A stretch of DNA of 64,000 bases from Pseudomonadota bacterium (GTDB taxonomy: Bacteria; Desulfobacterota; Syntrophobacteria; Syntrophobacterales; Syntrophobacteraceae). The notes below the pieces were generated by a model that made no database searches, was not told the origin of the DNA, and saw only the letters and a list, made by a program, of their open reading frames with translations. A program made the position numbers and the translations under genes. Of this stretch, positions 44,672-55,634 are shown one piece after another; within the stretch, counting starts at the first letter, position 1; each line of letters opens with the position of its first letter. The DNA lies in assembly GCA_023416335.1 (NCBI GenBank), contig JAEZHY010000068.1:3646-67645 (forward strand). Reading direction: 5' to 3'.

Positions 44672-45337
44672 ATGCAGATCACAAGCGAGATTTTCCAGGT
44701 CGGGGGCGGCTTCATGACATCTCCCGAAGACGCTGCGATTTACCTGGTCAGGTTCGGAGGAGAGTCGGCGCTGGTAGACTCCGGGTGCGGCAATGCGGAT
44801 GACAAATTGATCGAAAACATCAGGAAATCCGGAACGGACCCACTGAAAATAAAATACCTATTGATTACGCATTGTCATTTCGATCACACAGGGGGTGCCT
44901 GCGAACTGCAAAAGAGACTTGGTTTCGAAATCATCGCACACGAACTGGATGCAAAATACCTGGAATCGGGCGACAACGGGGTGACCGCCGCGAGTTGGTA
45001 CGGCGCCTGCCTGAGCCCGTTTCATGTAGACCGAAAGCTTGCAGGCGCTCGTGAAGAGATTTTGCTCGGCGGCAGGAAGATCGAAGCAATCCATATTCCG
45101 GGGCACTCACCGGGATCGGTGGTTTATCTGACCGAATCGGACGGCCGCAAAGTCCTGTTTGCCCAGGACGTACACGGTCCGCTCGACCCGAGTTTCCTGT
45201 CAAATCGCAAGGACTACATGAAAAGCCTCGAACTGCTTCTGGATATCGATGTGGACATACTGTGCGAAGGCCACTTCGGAGTTTACCGGGGCAAGAATGA
45301 GGTGTCGGAATTCATTCGACAGTTTCTGAGGCCTTGA
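44672..45337 (+). CDS. Metallo-beta-lactamase fold hydrolase
   Basis: 221 residues from ATG 44672, preceded by an AGGAGG site at five bases. The MBL motif is THCHFDHTGGA, followed by HIPGHSPGSVV, an FAQD segment and CEGHFG, so two metal sites are probably intact. The class covers glyoxalase II-like thioesterases and many unassigned hydrolases. It is convergent with the hybrid kinase gene at 45377 (39 bp between stops). Confidence 0.85.
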   Translation: MQITSEIFQVGGGFMTSPEDAAIYLVRFGGESALVDSGCGNADDKLIENIRKSGTDPLKIKYLLITHCHFDHTGGACELQKRLGFEIIAHELDAKYLESGDNGVTAASWYGACLSPFHVDRKLAGAREEILLGGRKIEAIHIPGHSPGSVVYLTESDGRKVLFAQDVHGPLDPSFLSNRKDYMKSLELLLDIDVDILCEGHFGVYRGKNEVSEFIRQFLRP

Positions 45338-45376
45338 ATCCGGCAAGAATGGAACCCCCGATAGGGAGAAGGCTCT

Positions 45377-48300
45377 TCAATTCCCGTTCGAAGTCGGATT
45401 GAGAATTTTACTGATCGTCTCGGCCAGTTGCCTGAAAGCTACCGGCTTTGCGATGCATTCTTTGATACCCGCCGTTTTCGCTGCGGATTCATCGATCTCT
45501 TCGGCAAACCCAGAACAGAGGATTATGGGGGTATCTTTTCTGATCTTAAGGATCTCACCGGCCAGTTCGATTCCGGTCATATGCGGCATGGTCTGATCGG
45601 TTATCACGAGATCATACGTTTCCGGCCTGCTTTTGAAAACCTCCAGCGCATCCGCACTCCTGACCCTGGCGGTGACCTCATAGCCCAACCGGCTCAACAT
45701 CATCATCAACATCCCGACCAGGATTTCTTCATCATCCACGACCAGGATGTTTCCTTCTCCCCCGGGCAGAGGGGCATCATCTTCAGCCGGCAGCGATTCC
45801 GGGTCTGCGCACATCGGAAGCAAAACATGAAAAGTCGCACCCTGATCCGGTTCGCTGAACACGGAAATCGCCCCCCGGAGACTTTTCACGATTCCATACA
45901 CAACGGCAAGTCCAAGACCTGTCCCTTCGGACCCTTTCGTGGTGAAATACGGGTCGAAAATTCGGCGTTTGACGGTTTCATCCATCCCGTGGCCCGTATC
46001 GGAAACGGTTAGCTGCAGGTATGGCCCCTCTTTCAGGTCCTTCTGCCAACCCCGGTCGTTTGCCTCGACATAAGCTCCGGCCAAAGCGATTCGGAGGATA
46101 CCCCCTTTTTCGCGCATTGCATGAGCGGCATTTGTGTACAGATTCAAGAGCACCTGATGAATCTGCGAGGGATCGGACAAGACAGTGACCGTGTGCATGT
46201 CGGGATCGATTCTTTGCTGGATTTCGATTGTAGAAGGGAAAGACGACCGGACCAACTTGATTGTTTCTTTCACCAGGAGGCTGACTTGTACAGGCTTAAG
46301 TTCACGATCGGTTTTGCGACTGAAGGTCAGTATTTGCCTTACAAGCCCCTTGGCACGATTCGCGGAGAGAAGTATCTGCTTGAGAAAATGGTGCAGGCTC
46401 GATCCTTCCTGAACCATTTGCATGGACATCTCCGCAAAGCCGATGATTGGAAACAGGATATTGTTGAAGTCATGAGCAATCCCCCTGGCCAATGTACCGA
46501 TTGCTTCCAGCTTTTGCGACTGGATAAGGATCGACTCGAGGGTCTTCCGGTTTGTAATGTCCTCCACATTTCCTTCGATGCCGGCGATTCGGCCCTTATT
46601 GTCGCGGATGATCCGGGCGCTAAGGATCAACCATGCCGTAGAATCGTTTTTTCTCAAGACCTGGACTTCGAATTCCCGAACTACTTGAGATTGCCGCAAA
46701 AGGCCGACCAGTTCCACATAGGATTCCGGTTCTCTGAAAATTTCCCGCACATCGCGAATCGATTCGATCAGTTCTTCCGGGGAATCATACCCGAGAATTC
46801 CGGCGCATGCCGGATTGGCGCCGATCAGGCGCCCTTCGGGAGACACCTGGAAAATACCCATGATCGCATTTTCAAAAATGCCCCTGTAATTCCGTTCTGC
46901 AAGCACAAGGGCTTCTTCCATGTGCCTTCTGTCGGTAACATCGCGAATGGATTCGATAGCGCCGGTGATATTGCCTTTGGAGTCGCGCAGCACGCTTGCG
47001 GTTCCCACGAGATAAACCTCACCGCCTCCGAGTGCCGGCATGTATGCCTCACCGCATAGCACCGTGTCTTTCCTGTCAATTCTGACATACTGCGCTTCCG
47101 CATCTTCATGCGGATCGAAGACCAGGTCCACGAGTATTGGGCGTTTTTTGCCGTAGAACGGGATCGCATACTCGTAGTCGCCCTTTCCCAGGATATCCGC
47201 CGCCCTCACCCCTGTCATTTCCTCCACAGCCTTGTTCCAGGCTATCACTTTACCTTCCCTATCGATAACGAATGTAGGATCGGGCAGGAAATTAATTATG
47301 TTGACGAGCTGCTGCCTGGATTCCCTGAGCGCTTCCTCCTTCCGCTTCAGTTCCGAGGTGTCGCGAACCGTTTCGATACTTCCCGTCCGATTGCCGTCAA
47401 CATCGAAAAGGGGCGCTGCAACCGCTAAGATGTATGCGCCTCTGCCGCCGTAAACCTGCGGAGCGAAAGTCTCGGCACAAAGATTTGAACCCTTTTGCTT
47501 CACGTAATGATATTTCGATTCCAGCTGTTTGTCCGGACCGTCGAGCAGATCGATCAGAGATTTCCGCTGTTCGCCGTAGAATAAAGCACAGCATTCGTCG
47601 CTCTTCCGCCCGATTACTTCCTGCTTCCCAACCCCGGTCATCTCCTCCATAGCCCGGTTCCAGGCGATAATTCTCATGTCCCTGTCGACAACAAAAGTAC
47701 TGTCCGGGAGAAAATCGATGACGTCATTTAACTGTTGATTTGCAGAGGTCAGGGCCTGACTGGTCGTGTACAGGTCTGTTTCGTCTTCGATGGTTTCCAC
47801 GGCCCCGATCAATTCTCCCCGGGATCCCCTGATGGCGGCAGCCGTTCCCCGCAGCCATTTGTTCCTGACAACCGGGGAAAACCCGGAGGTCTCATATGCG
47901 CCTTCGAGCAGCTTTGATCCTTCGCACCTGCCGTACCATGTCGAAATCATCGCGATGCTTCCGCTAACGAGCAAGTCCGCCAAACACGGCCGTCTTTCCG
48001 GGTGGAACGCTTTCCAGTGATTGCGGGTGCCTACAACCTCCTCCACCTTGATGCCGCTGAGTCCTTCGAGGGCTTTGTTCCAGAGCAAAACCTGATGACG
48101 CTCGTTGATCACGAAAGTTGGTATCGGGGAGTCTTGTACTGCGGAGTATAGCCGCCGATCAATCATATGATCCGGGAACGTCAGGGATACGGCATCTGAT
48201 GTATTTTCAAAGAGAATCCTATCCTGCTCGTCTCTCCCTTTCCGGTCATGTTCAATCCGGATGCGTCTCGTACCTTTCCTGGTAAATGAGAGAGTATCGT

Positions 48301-48454
48301 TTCGGAAATAAGAAAGAATTCCGATGCCGAAGAGGAGAATTGCAGCCGCCGACAGCCATTTGTTGCTGCCGAGGTCATTGTAAGCAATCCATAGACAAAC
48401 ACAGCCAAGCAATGTCAAAATCGATTGAACCAAAAGAATCCATATATGATTCAT
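45377..48454 (-). CDS. Hybrid histidine kinase with four PAS domains and receiver
   Basis: 1025 residues. Two N-terminal membrane helices (about 5-25 and 35-52) anchor it. PAS domains follow at about 100-215, 235-360, 380-500 and 520-645; the first three share a similar WNKA(L/V)E motif and the second and third look like recent duplicates (FLPDxTFVxDR). The kinase core has ARGIAHDFNN with H near residue 659, a GHGMD ... GLGLAVVYGI ATP site, and a C-terminal receiver with D near 951 (ITDQTMP). It is a membrane-associated sensor with internal phosphorelay. Its partner is not determined; the NtrC-type regulator at 51738 is a candidate. Confidence 0.92.
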   Translation of the reverse strand: MNHIWILLVQSILTLLGCVCLWIAYNDLGSNKWLSAAAILLFGIGILSYFRNDTLSFTRKGTRRIRIEHDRKGRDEQDRILFENTSDAVSLTFPDHMIDRRLYSAVQDSPIPTFVINERHQVLLWNKALEGLSGIKVEEVVGTRNHWKAFHPERRPCLADLLVSGSIAMISTWYGRCEGSKLLEGAYETSGFSPVVRNKWLRGTAAAIRGSRGELIGAVETIEDETDLYTTSQALTSANQQLNDVIDFLPDSTFVVDRDMRIIAWNRAMEEMTGVGKQEVIGRKSDECCALFYGEQRKSLIDLLDGPDKQLESKYHYVKQKGSNLCAETFAPQVYGGRGAYILAVAAPLFDVDGNRTGSIETVRDTSELKRKEEALRESRQQLVNIINFLPDPTFVIDREGKVIAWNKAVEEMTGVRAADILGKGDYEYAIPFYGKKRPILVDLVFDPHEDAEAQYVRIDRKDTVLCGEAYMPALGGGEVYLVGTASVLRDSKGNITGAIESIRDVTDRRHMEEALVLAERNYRGIFENAIMGIFQVSPEGRLIGANPACAGILGYDSPEELIESIRDVREIFREPESYVELVGLLRQSQVVREFEVQVLRKNDSTAWLILSARIIRDNKGRIAGIEGNVEDITNRKTLESILIQSQKLEAIGTLARGIAHDFNNILFPIIGFAEMSMQMVQEGSSLHHFLKQILLSANRAKGLVRQILTFSRKTDRELKPVQVSLLVKETIKLVRSSFPSTIEIQQRIDPDMHTVTVLSDPSQIHQVLLNLYTNAAHAMREKGGILRIALAGAYVEANDRGWQKDLKEGPYLQLTVSDTGHGMDETVKRRIFDPYFTTKGSEGTGLGLAVVYGIVKSLRGAISVFSEPDQGATFHVLLPMCADPESLPAEDDAPLPGGEGNILVVDDEEILVGMLMMMLSRLGYEVTARVRSADALEVFKSRPETYDLVITDQTMPHMTGIELAGEILKIRKDTPIILCSGFAEEIDESAAKTAGIKECIAKPVAFRQLAETISKILNPTSNGN

Positions 48455-48850
48455 CCCCGTCTCCTCGGATCTTCATGCCTGAATTTCCTCAGGAAATACA
48501 GACCGCTGATCGAGCCTCCAAATAAGAAGGAGGGAACATTTTCTTCGATGTATCTGGGTGGGATTGTAATAATGAATTTGATCAATATCTTGCATAACAA
48601 AATGTTTCTGTTGATAAAATTATGTTATTTGCATGCTATACCTGACCTTAATACAAATTCAAGAAGATTTGCGTGTATTTAATTACTCTTCATCTAGATG
48701 CATTCAATAAAAAACCTACCGCGCAGCAGGTCGAGTATCGGTTATTGGACTTCCCTCTGCTCGTTACGGCTCTTCAACCTGAACATGGCGCGACCTTTCG
48801 ACCGCGCCATGTTCAGCTTCTGCTCCAGGCACTCAGACCGATAGGGAATG
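48455..48850. other. Intergenic region, 396 bp
   Basis: An AT-rich stretch without a credible gene, then a perfect 14-bp hairpin at 48779-48816. It separates the MCP operon from the hybrid kinase, both on the minus strand. Confidence 0.5.
48779..48816 (-). terminator. Strong hairpin downstream of the MCP gene
   Basis: CTGAACATGGCGCG and CGCGCCATGTTCAG form a perfect 14-bp stem with a 10-nt loop. There is no U-tract, so it may be a transcript-end stabiliser or a palindromic repeat rather than a classical terminator. Confidence 0.5.
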
Positions 48851-50521
48851 TCAGAAGTCCCTCAATTCATGCTCATCGAGAGGAATTACTCTTTCAGCCC
48901 TGGCGGCCTTGCTATCGCCGTTTCTGAATGCCGCTTTTTCCGGATTTCCGTTGTCTTCCCTTTCCGCAGTCGATCGGCGGCTTTCGAATTTATTTGCGGC
49001 CTTTGCCGATATATTATTCGGAAGTCCATCAGCACCTGCCCCTTTGTTCCAAATCCGCACTCCTGCGCTTCTGGATATGCCTTGGTTCGCCGTTCCGCCT
49101 ACAATGAGCACGAGTTCGTGTACAAACCCTTTCATTTGCTCTGCCTGGGCGTTCATCTCCTCGGACGCCGAAGCGGATTCCTCGGCATTGGCCGCGTTTT
49201 GCTGCACTACCCTGTCCATGTCGTTCACTGCTTTATTGATCTGCGAAATACCCTGTGCCTGTTCATTGGAAGCGGCCGTAATCTCGCCAACCAGTTCGCC
49301 CATTTTGGATGAACTGTCCGATACCTGCGAGAACTCCGCATTGGTTTTCTCGACTATTTCAGATCCCTCTTTTATTTTCTTCACGGTGCCTTCAATGAGA
49401 TTGGCCGTGTTCTTGGCCGCGTCCGCAGCGCGCATCGCCAGGTTCCGCACCTCGTCCGCAACGACGGCAAACCCTGCGCCGGCTTCGCCCGCGCGGGCAG
49501 CTTCCACGGCGGCATTGAGCGCGAGAAGGTTTGTCTGAAAGGCAATCTCGTCAATCGTTCTGATTATCTTGGATGTTTCCTCGCTGGCCCTGGAGATTTC
49601 GGCCATGGACCCGGTGAGCATGGACATCGAACCGTTGGCTTTCGATACAATTCTCGAGGTTTCAGCCATCAGGATGTTGGCCTGGTTTGCATGCTCCGCA
49701 TTCTGCCTTGTCATGGAAGCCATTTCTTCCAGCGAAGAAGATGTCTCTTCAATGGATGCAGCCTGCTGTGAAGCCCCCTCGGCCAATTGCTGGCTCGATC
49801 CGGAAACCTGGCTGGATGCCGCCGCAACCTGGTCCGATGCTTCAGTCAGGCCCTGGACGACGCGATTGATCGGACGAGTTATCGAGAGTGCGAGGTAAAC
49901 CCCCAGGAACAAGGCTAGAAGGGTCCCGATGCCAGCTGAGATCCAAGTGAAATAGACTGCCCCTCCGGCAACCGCCATGTTCTTCTCCGAGGTCTGTTTC
50001 GCCGTATTTATCTTCAGTTCGAAAAGATTCGTTATTGCCCCGTCAGCTTGTTTTGCAACCTTTGCCCCCTCTCCATACAGCAGGGCAAAGGCTTCTTCCC
50101 TCTTATTCTCCAACGCCAGACCAACGACCTTGTCCCGCACGGGATAGTATTGCGCAAGCGCAGTCTTCAGCACTTCGAATTCCTTGCGAACCTCGGCGGA
50201 ATCGATCGACGGTTCGAATAGCCTCAGATCTTCCTGAACATCCTTGTCCATTTCCTTTATAGTGTTCAAATAAACCGAAACATCCTTATCCAGGACGAAT
50301 TTACCCAGGAATACGTCCTTGAGTAATCCCCGCATTGTCTGAAACTTCGTACCGATGTCGCCCATATTGCCCAGCGGCTTCGTCTGGATTTCATACATCG
50401 CCGTATCGGAATCTTTGATCACATTGATTCTGCTCGTACCGATGTAGCCGATCACAAGCGCAACCAGCGAAACAGCCAGGAACCCGCCAATAATCTTCAC
50501 ACTCAACTTCATCCGTTTCAT
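48851..50521 (-). CDS. Methyl-accepting chemotaxis protein
   Basis: 556 residues from ATG 50521 ([14 protein letters not shown]). Two membrane helices (about 7-28 and 190-210) flank a helical periplasmic sensor (4HB-like). A HAMP-type linker and the long coiled signalling domain follow, with the tip motif [20 protein letters not shown]. The C-terminal tail is long and charged and ends [11 protein letters not shown], similar to the PLDxxEFxxF-type tails of deltaproteobacterial MCPs. It lies 62 bp downstream of cheW on the same strand, and the two proteins probably form an array unit. Confidence 0.93.
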   Translation of the reverse strand: MKRMKLSVKIIGGFLAVSLVALVIGYIGTSRINVIKDSDTAMYEIQTKPLGNMGDIGTKFQTMRGLLKDVFLGKFVLDKDVSVYLNTIKEMDKDVQEDLRLFEPSIDSAEVRKEFEVLKTALAQYYPVRDKVVGLALENKREEAFALLYGEGAKVAKQADGAITNLFELKINTAKQTSEKNMAVAGGAVYFTWISAGIGTLLALFLGVYLALSITRPINRVVQGLTEASDQVAAASSQVSGSSQQLAEGASQQAASIEETSSSLEEMASMTRQNAEHANQANILMAETSRIVSKANGSMSMLTGSMAEISRASEETSKIIRTIDEIAFQTNLLALNAAVEAARAGEAGAGFAVVADEVRNLAMRAADAAKNTANLIEGTVKKIKEGSEIVEKTNAEFSQVSDSSSKMGELVGEITAASNEQAQGISQINKAVNDMDRVVQQNAANAEESASASEEMNAQAEQMKGFVHELVLIVGGTANQGISRSAGVRIWNKGAGADGLPNNISAKAANKFESRRSTAEREDNGNPEKAAFRNGDSKAARAERVIPLDEHELRDF

Positions 50522-50583
50522 GTAAGCCCCTTTTGAGATTTGAATATGTTCAGCCATAATCACTAAGACAGTCTGAGATTGGT

Positions 50584-51084
50584 TCAAGCCGCCCGTTCAA
50601 GAAACGCAAGCTCTTCCGGATTCAGAACCCGATCGATGTCGAGCAGGATCTTTATGCCCCCACCCGTCTTGGCCATGCCGAGAATGTATTCCGTATCCAC
50701 TTCAGCCCCGAAAGCCGGGGTGTCCTCGATGTCCGCACTTCGTATGTTGATCACCTCGGATACCGAATCCACAACGATTCCAATGTGATGTCTCTCGGAT
50801 TCCGAGGCGGTATCGACCACCACGATGCAGGTACGTTCCGTGTAGGCTACTGCGCAAATTCCGAAGCGGAGGCGGAGATCCAGAACGGGGATCACTTTGC
50901 CCCGGAGATTGATGACCCCCTTCACATACTCGGGGGTCTGGGGTATCGGGGTTATCCTCATCATTCCGATTATCTCTTTCACTTTCAGGATCCCTATCCC
51001 GTATTCCTCCTCCCCCAGTGAAAAGGTGAGGTACTTCCCTTCCCGGTCCATTCCGGAACCGGCTGCCTCGGTTGCTTCATTCAT
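50584..51084 (-). CDS. cheW: CheW-like adaptor
   Basis: 166 residues. CheW couples receptors to CheA. The [17 protein letters not shown] and [16 protein letters not shown] blocks are characteristic, with [11 protein letters not shown]. It is followed by the MCP. Its start overlaps the preceding receiver-like gene by 8 bp, so the order is receiver-like protein, cheW, mcp in one operon. No cheA is present in the window. Confidence 0.93.
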   Translation of the reverse strand: MNEATEAAGSGMDREGKYLTFSLGEEEYGIGILKVKEIIGMMRITPIPQTPEYVKGVINLRGKVIPVLDLRLRFGICAVAYTERTCIVVVDTASESERHHIGIVVDSVSEVINIRSADIEDTPAFGAEVDTEYILGMAKTGGGIKILLDIDRVLNPEELAFLERAA

Positions 51085-51487
51085 GGTCCTGATACCTCCC
51101 TCTGATAAGATTGAAGTTTCCCACCTTCTCCAGGACCCTTTGCAGGACCGCCACTATTTCCTCGGATGCTAGGCCGGGCCATGCGAGCAGCCGAGGTCTC
51201 AGCGTATGTCCCTTCGCGACGGTCTCCGGGTCCCAGTCGGGCAGAACGAGAATTACCGGAGTGCAAAACATGAGTTCACGCATGGCGATAACATTGAGCA
51301 GGTCCGTGCGGTCCGAACATATGAGCACGATCGCCCATGGATTGGATGCCGGTTCCAGGAGAGCGGTCCGAAGGCTTTCCCGATCCCGGCAGACTCCAAT
51401 CCTGTCGGCCGAAAAAGTTTCCGCGATCTTTTCGATCAGTTCCGCAGTGTATTGGGTCGCCGTTTTACTATAGAAAATCAGCCACAT
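51077..51487 (-). CDS. Receiver-like (pseudo-receiver?) protein in chemotaxis operon
   Basis: 136 residues from an ATG with AAGGAGCGAGAGT. It reads as an alternating beta-alpha fold (PWAIVLICSDRTDLL, CTPVILVLPDWDP, LRPRLLAWPG) similar to a response-regulator receiver. The phosphoacceptor Asp is not in its usual place and the conserved Lys is unclear, so phosphorylation is doubtful. It overlaps cheW and is the first gene of the cheW-mcp operon, suggesting an adaptor or decoy role. I cannot name its family. Confidence 0.6.
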   Translation of the reverse strand: MWLIFYSKTATQYTAELIEKIAETFSADRIGVCRDRESLRTALLEPASNPWAIVLICSDRTDLLNVIAMRELMFCTPVILVLPDWDPETVAKGHTLRPRLLAWPGLASEEIVAVLQRVLEKVGNFNLIRGRYQDHE

Positions 51488-51679
51488 ACTCTCGCTCCTT
51501 TCCCCGGGGATAAGGCAAGCAGCGTGCCAACAGGCGGCATGATCAATTTATCAAGGAAAATCAGTCAATTGAGTTATTCTGCCAGGATGGCCGGTTGCGG
51601 AGAAATGTCCGATCTACCGGAATACAGCTTTGAACGAACTGGGGAAATCCGGAAAATCGGACAGCGTGGAACAAACTAC

Positions 51680-51722
51680 ACTGGATCCCGGCTCAAAAGC
51701 GACGCCGGGATGACGGGATGGG
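51680..51722. repeat. Short mosaic repeat module (copy 9)
   Basis: GGATCCCGGCTCAAAAGC followed by GACGCCGGGATGACGGG forms the palindromic module found also in copies 3, 5, 7, 8 and 10. It lies immediately beside the stop of the NtrC-type gene. Confidence 0.7.
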
Positions 51723-51737
51723 AACAGCCCGATCCTG

Positions 51738-53153
51738 TTATCCCGCAGCTATGGAACTTTCGACATGGTGCAGTTTCAGGAGATCGTAAAGGCGTGAGCG
51801 CGACAGACCCGATATCTGACATGATTCCTGGATACTGCCGCCGGTCAGGGACGCAAGTTCATGGAAATAGATCCTGTCCATCTGGTCCCGATATTCTTTG
51901 AATGAAGGAAGCCTTTTTGACAATGCCGTCCCGGTCGTCCCCTTCAAATCGGTTGAGCCTGCATTTTCCAGGGAGCGCCTGGCAAGATGAATCCGGATAT
52001 CCGGAGGCAGGTGCTGGGGGAAGAGAGTCGGTTCGTAAAAAGCCGCGGCCAGGGCGCGTTCTAGTGCGTGGAAAAGTTCGCGAACGTTTCCGGGCCAGTC
52101 GTATACGGCCAGGGCATTCATAAACTCCGGAGCAAAACCTTTCAGCCCTATCCGATGGCGTTTACAGACGTCTGAGATATGATGTCTGGCCAGTTCGGAT
52201 ATGTCGTCCGTGCGTTCGCGCAAAGGCGGGAGTTCAATCACGAAAGAGGTCAGACGGAACAATAGATCCGCCCGAAAAGTCTTTTCCTGCGCCATTTTCT
52301 TCAGGTCTCTATTGGTCGCAGCGATGAGGCGGAAATCACTCGTCACCTCCACGTCGCTTCCAACCGGTCGAAAGCGGCGTTCCTGGAGCACTCGCAAAAA
52401 TGACTTCTGGACCGATAAGGGCAGTTCCCCCACCTCATCCAGAAACAGGGTGCCGCCGTCCGCCTGCTTCACAAGCCCCGTGCGATGCTTCTCCGCGCCT
52501 GTGAAAGCCCCTTTGTCGTGGCCGAAAAGAATGCTCTCCACCAACGTTTCGGGAAGCACGGAACAATCGAGCACTACGAACGGCTTTCCTGCCCGCATAC
52601 TGTTCCTGTGAATTGCCGATGCTATAAGTTCTTTTCCCGTGCCGGTCTCACCGGTTATCAGCACGTTCACTTCATTGTTGGCCACCTGGGCAACCTGGTC
52701 GAAGGAATTCTTCATTCGGGCGCTGCCGCCGACCATCCCATCCAGTTTGAGTTGCCTGACGGCGGTTCGCTTGTCGTTGCCTTTTCTTTCCTCACGGTAC
52801 TGCAGTGCCCGCATTACCGGCAAGATCATCCCGTGCACCGAAACCGGTTTTTCTATGTAGTCCCAGGCACCGCTCCGAATCGCCAGTTCGGCGCCGTTTT
52901 TGTCGCCCGAAGCGGTAATGATGATGATTTCGGGATGACATTCGATTTTCTGAATCTGCGGGATCGCGTCCATTCCATTCCCATCCGGAAGCCCGACATC
53001 CAGCAGGACGACATCAAAGTCCCCCTCCTCGAGCGCCCTCAGTCCCCCGCTCAGAGTATGGCGCCAAATCGATGCATGCCCGGTACTCTTTATGGCGCAT
53101 GACAGCATGTCGCAAATCGTTGCATCATCATCGATAATCAGAATCTTTGCCAT
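51738..53153 (-). CDS. NtrC-family sigma-54 response regulator
   Basis: 471 residues. Receiver with phosphoacceptor D52; AAA+ domain with Walker A GETGTGKE (168-175), the sigma-54 contact loop GAFTGA (215-220) and GTLFLDEVGE; C-terminal Fis-type helix-turn-helix. It activates sigma-54 promoters on phosphorylation. The cognate kinase is not adjacent; the hybrid kinase at 45377 already has its own receiver. It is the upstream member of the minus-strand signalling block. Confidence 0.94.
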   Translation of the reverse strand: MAKILIIDDDATICDMLSCAIKSTGHASIWRHTLSGGLRALEEGDFDVVLLDVGLPDGNGMDAIPQIQKIECHPEIIIITASGDKNGAELAIRSGAWDYIEKPVSVHGMILPVMRALQYREERKGNDKRTAVRQLKLDGMVGGSARMKNSFDQVAQVANNEVNVLITGETGTGKELIASAIHRNSMRAGKPFVVLDCSVLPETLVESILFGHDKGAFTGAEKHRTGLVKQADGGTLFLDEVGELPLSVQKSFLRVLQERRFRPVGSDVEVTSDFRLIAATNRDLKKMAQEKTFRADLLFRLTSFVIELPPLRERTDDISELARHHISDVCKRHRIGLKGFAPEFMNALAVYDWPGNVRELFHALERALAAAFYEPTLFPQHLPPDIRIHLARRSLENAGSTDLKGTTGTALSKRLPSFKEYRDQMDRIYFHELASLTGGSIQESCQISGLSRSRLYDLLKLHHVESSIAAG

Positions 53154-53420
53154 TTCGCAGACCTCCGGACCATGCCGGTATTGAGTCGGGGGCGCCGAAG
53201 CACCCCTTTCAGGTTAAGTTCAATTTGGGGAATATTTTAACTCTGCCTTTAATCAAGATTCATGCCACAAGCGGCGAACTTAAAACAGGCAGACTGATTG
53301 TCATATTAAGCCATTGAATTTAAACAAAAATTGCATCCAATCCGATGAATCGCGGTGGAAAAATTGCCGGCGAAGCGGCTGTCAGAGCGTTGACGGGCGG
53401 GGATTCAATTCCGAGGGTGT

Positions 53421-54116
53421 CTATGTTTCATTATTGAGCACGCCCTTGTCGAGATGGCACATGCGCCTCGCCTTCTCGGCGGCTTTCGGATCGTGGGTGA
53501 CCATGATGATTGTCTTGCCGAATTCCTTGTTGAGTTGTTCAAGCAGATTGAGAACCTCCCTGGCGGAGTTCTTGTCGAGGTCGCCCGTCGGTTCGTCCGC
53601 AACTATCAGGTGAGGATCGGTCACTATTGCCCGGGCGATTGCCACCCGCTGCTGCTGGCCTCCTGAGAGTTCCCTTGGAAAATGGCGAGTCCTGTGCGAG
53701 AGCCCGACCAGTTCCAGCGCAGTCTCCGCGTGTTCCCGCCTCTGCCTGCGGGAAAGAGGCCGAAGTTGGAGGGGCAATTCCACGTTTTCCAGGGCGGTGA
53801 GCACTGGCAGAAGATTGTAGAATTGGAAGATGAAACCGACATTGAGGGCCCTCCATCGGGCCAGATCGGTTTCCCCGAGTTCGGAAATGAGCGTACCGGC
53901 CACCACCAGTTCACCGGAATCCGGCCTGTCGAGCCCGGCTATAAGGTTCAAAAGAGTGGTTTTCCCGGATCCGGAAGGACCCATGAGCGCAAGGAACTCC
54001 CCCTCACCGACCTCCAGGTCGATGCCGTCGAGAACGGACACTCTCTCCGCACCGCGCGAGTAGGACTTGAGGATCTGCCGCGCCAGTACGATTGAATTGT
54101 TCGAAGCTGTCTCCAT
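53421..54116 (-). CDS. ABC transporter ATP-binding protein (LolD/MacB type)
   Basis: 231 residues. Walker A GPSGSGKT (46-53), signature LSGGQ (150-154), Walker [11 protein letters not shown] (171-180). The LolD/MacB/FtsE-like group pairs with a FtsX-type permease and a periplasmic adaptor. Here it lies 25 bp after the adaptor gene, but no permease gene follows; the next stretch is 267 bp of DNA without a gene. Confidence 0.93.
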   Translation of the reverse strand: METASNNSIVLARQILKSYSRGAERVSVLDGIDLEVGEGEFLALMGPSGSGKTTLLNLIAGLDRPDSGELVVAGTLISELGETDLARWRALNVGFIFQFYNLLPVLTALENVELPLQLRPLSRRQRREHAETALELVGLSHRTRHFPRELSGGQQQRVAIARAIVTDPHLIVADEPTGDLDKNSAREVLNLLEQLNKEFGKTIIMVTHDPKAAEKARRMCHLDKGVLNNET

Positions 54117-54141
54117 CTGGAAAAGTCCCTTGCCGGTCGAT

Positions 54142-55359
54142 CTACTCCGAAATCTCCACCTTGCCGCCGGATTTCAGGCTGGAAGCCGGTTTGAGGACTA
54201 TCTTATCTCCGTTCCTGACGGGCGGCCCGAGAATGAGATAATCCCCCAGGTACTTCGGGTCGCTTACCGGGGTCCACTCCGCCTGTCCGCCGTCAACCCG
54301 GTAGATTCCCTGTCCGGAAGGCCCCGATGTAAGAGCATCTTTGTGTATCCCGAGTATCGGTTGATTTTCCCCCGCTGCCAGGTTCCGGGAAAGGAACGCC
54401 ACCTTGGCACTCATCTCCGGGAGCACGCGAGGGTCGAGTTCGTCGAAGCGCACCTTCACCATGACTGTCCCCCGCGTGCGGTCCGCCGTAGGCACAATCA
54501 TATGCACTCTCCCCGGAAACCGGACGTTCGGAACGGCATCGAGTTGGATTTCACAGGGCTGGTCCATCCGGACCTTGCTCAGGAAGGATTCCGCCACATC
54601 CGCCTGCACCATGAGAGAACTCATATCGGCCATGGTAACCACGGCGGCTTTGGCGTTCGTTGCGGACCCGAACGGGGCCACGACCTCTCCCACGTCGGCG
54701 TCCTTGGTAAGCACTACACCGTCAAAGGGCGCGCGGATGACCGTGTACTCGATGAGGACCCCTTCCCGCCGGATCGAGGCTTCGATCGATTTGATATTTG
54801 CCCTGGCTGAATCGACGGCGGCGTTCGCTTTAAGAAACCTGTCCCGGGTGTTTTCGAAGTCGAGCTGTGCCACCGCTTTTTTGGCCCACAATTCCTTGAA
54901 ACGGTTATAGTTTGCCTCGGCCGTTTTCACTTCGGTTTCAGCCCGGATGAGTTCGAATTTAGCCGCATTCAGCTGTGCTTCGAACTGGTTCTTTTCGGCT
55001 TTGAGGTCATCGCTGTCCAACCGGGCGATAACGTCGCCTTCTTTGACGCGGCTCCCTTCCTGAACACCAAGGTAAACAATGCGGCCGGTGCCCTTCGAGG
55101 CAACCGCCGCTTTTCTCTGGGCCACGATATATCCGCTCGCGTTGAAATCCGTTGCAACCTGGGAAGGGTAGACCCAACCGACGGAAGCAACCCGCACCTT
55201 TGCAGCGGGGACCAGGACTCCCGTCCGGACCAGCAGAACTCCGATTGCGATTGCAATCGCACTGAGGAGCAAGATCCAGACAATTTTCCTTCTCCTTCGA
55301 CCAACTGCAAATTGTTCCGAACCGGCTATTTTCAGGCTGGAGATCTTTTCAGCATCCAT
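54142..55359 (-). CDS. Membrane fusion protein (HlyD/MacA-like adaptor)
   Basis: 405 residues. One membrane helix (about 28-48). The periplasmic part has the lipoyl halves [29 protein letters not shown] and [21 protein letters not shown] separated by a long coiled-coil hairpin (about 115-195), then a beta-barrel. This is the adaptor of a tripartite efflux pump of the MacAB/ABC type. First gene of a two-gene operon with the ATPase; a permease is missing. Confidence 0.9.
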   Translation of the reverse strand: MDAEKISSLKIAGSEQFAVGRRRRKIVWILLLSAIAIAIGVLLVRTGVLVPAAKVRVASVGWVYPSQVATDFNASGYIVAQRKAAVASKGTGRIVYLGVQEGSRVKEGDVIARLDSDDLKAEKNQFEAQLNAAKFELIRAETEVKTAEANYNRFKELWAKKAVAQLDFENTRDRFLKANAAVDSARANIKSIEASIRREGVLIEYTVIRAPFDGVVLTKDADVGEVVAPFGSATNAKAAVVTMADMSSLMVQADVAESFLSKVRMDQPCEIQLDAVPNVRFPGRVHMIVPTADRTRGTVMVKVRFDELDPRVLPEMSAKVAFLSRNLAAGENQPILGIHKDALTSGPSGQGIYRVDGGQAEWTPVSDPKYLGDYLILGPPVRNGDKIVLKPASSLKSGGKVEISE

Positions 55360-55634
55360 TTCCCACCGTCGAGTTCAGGTAAGTGTCGGAAAAATAAAAA
55401 GGCTTTGATTACTGGTTTCAGAAACTATTGAGTATACATGGAAATGGTTTTTTCTGATAGTACGGGGGCAAAATAAAGCATTTTCGGACCGTGAATGCAT
55501 ACCTTGACAGAGCGTCGCAAATCCATTAATCAAACCCGCAAATCGAAAACATGCGAGCGGCGGATTTCCCTCTTTCAGGTCCCGTCGCGCCCTCAAAATA
55601 ATCAAAACGCATCTGCCTGTAATCAGGAGAACCG

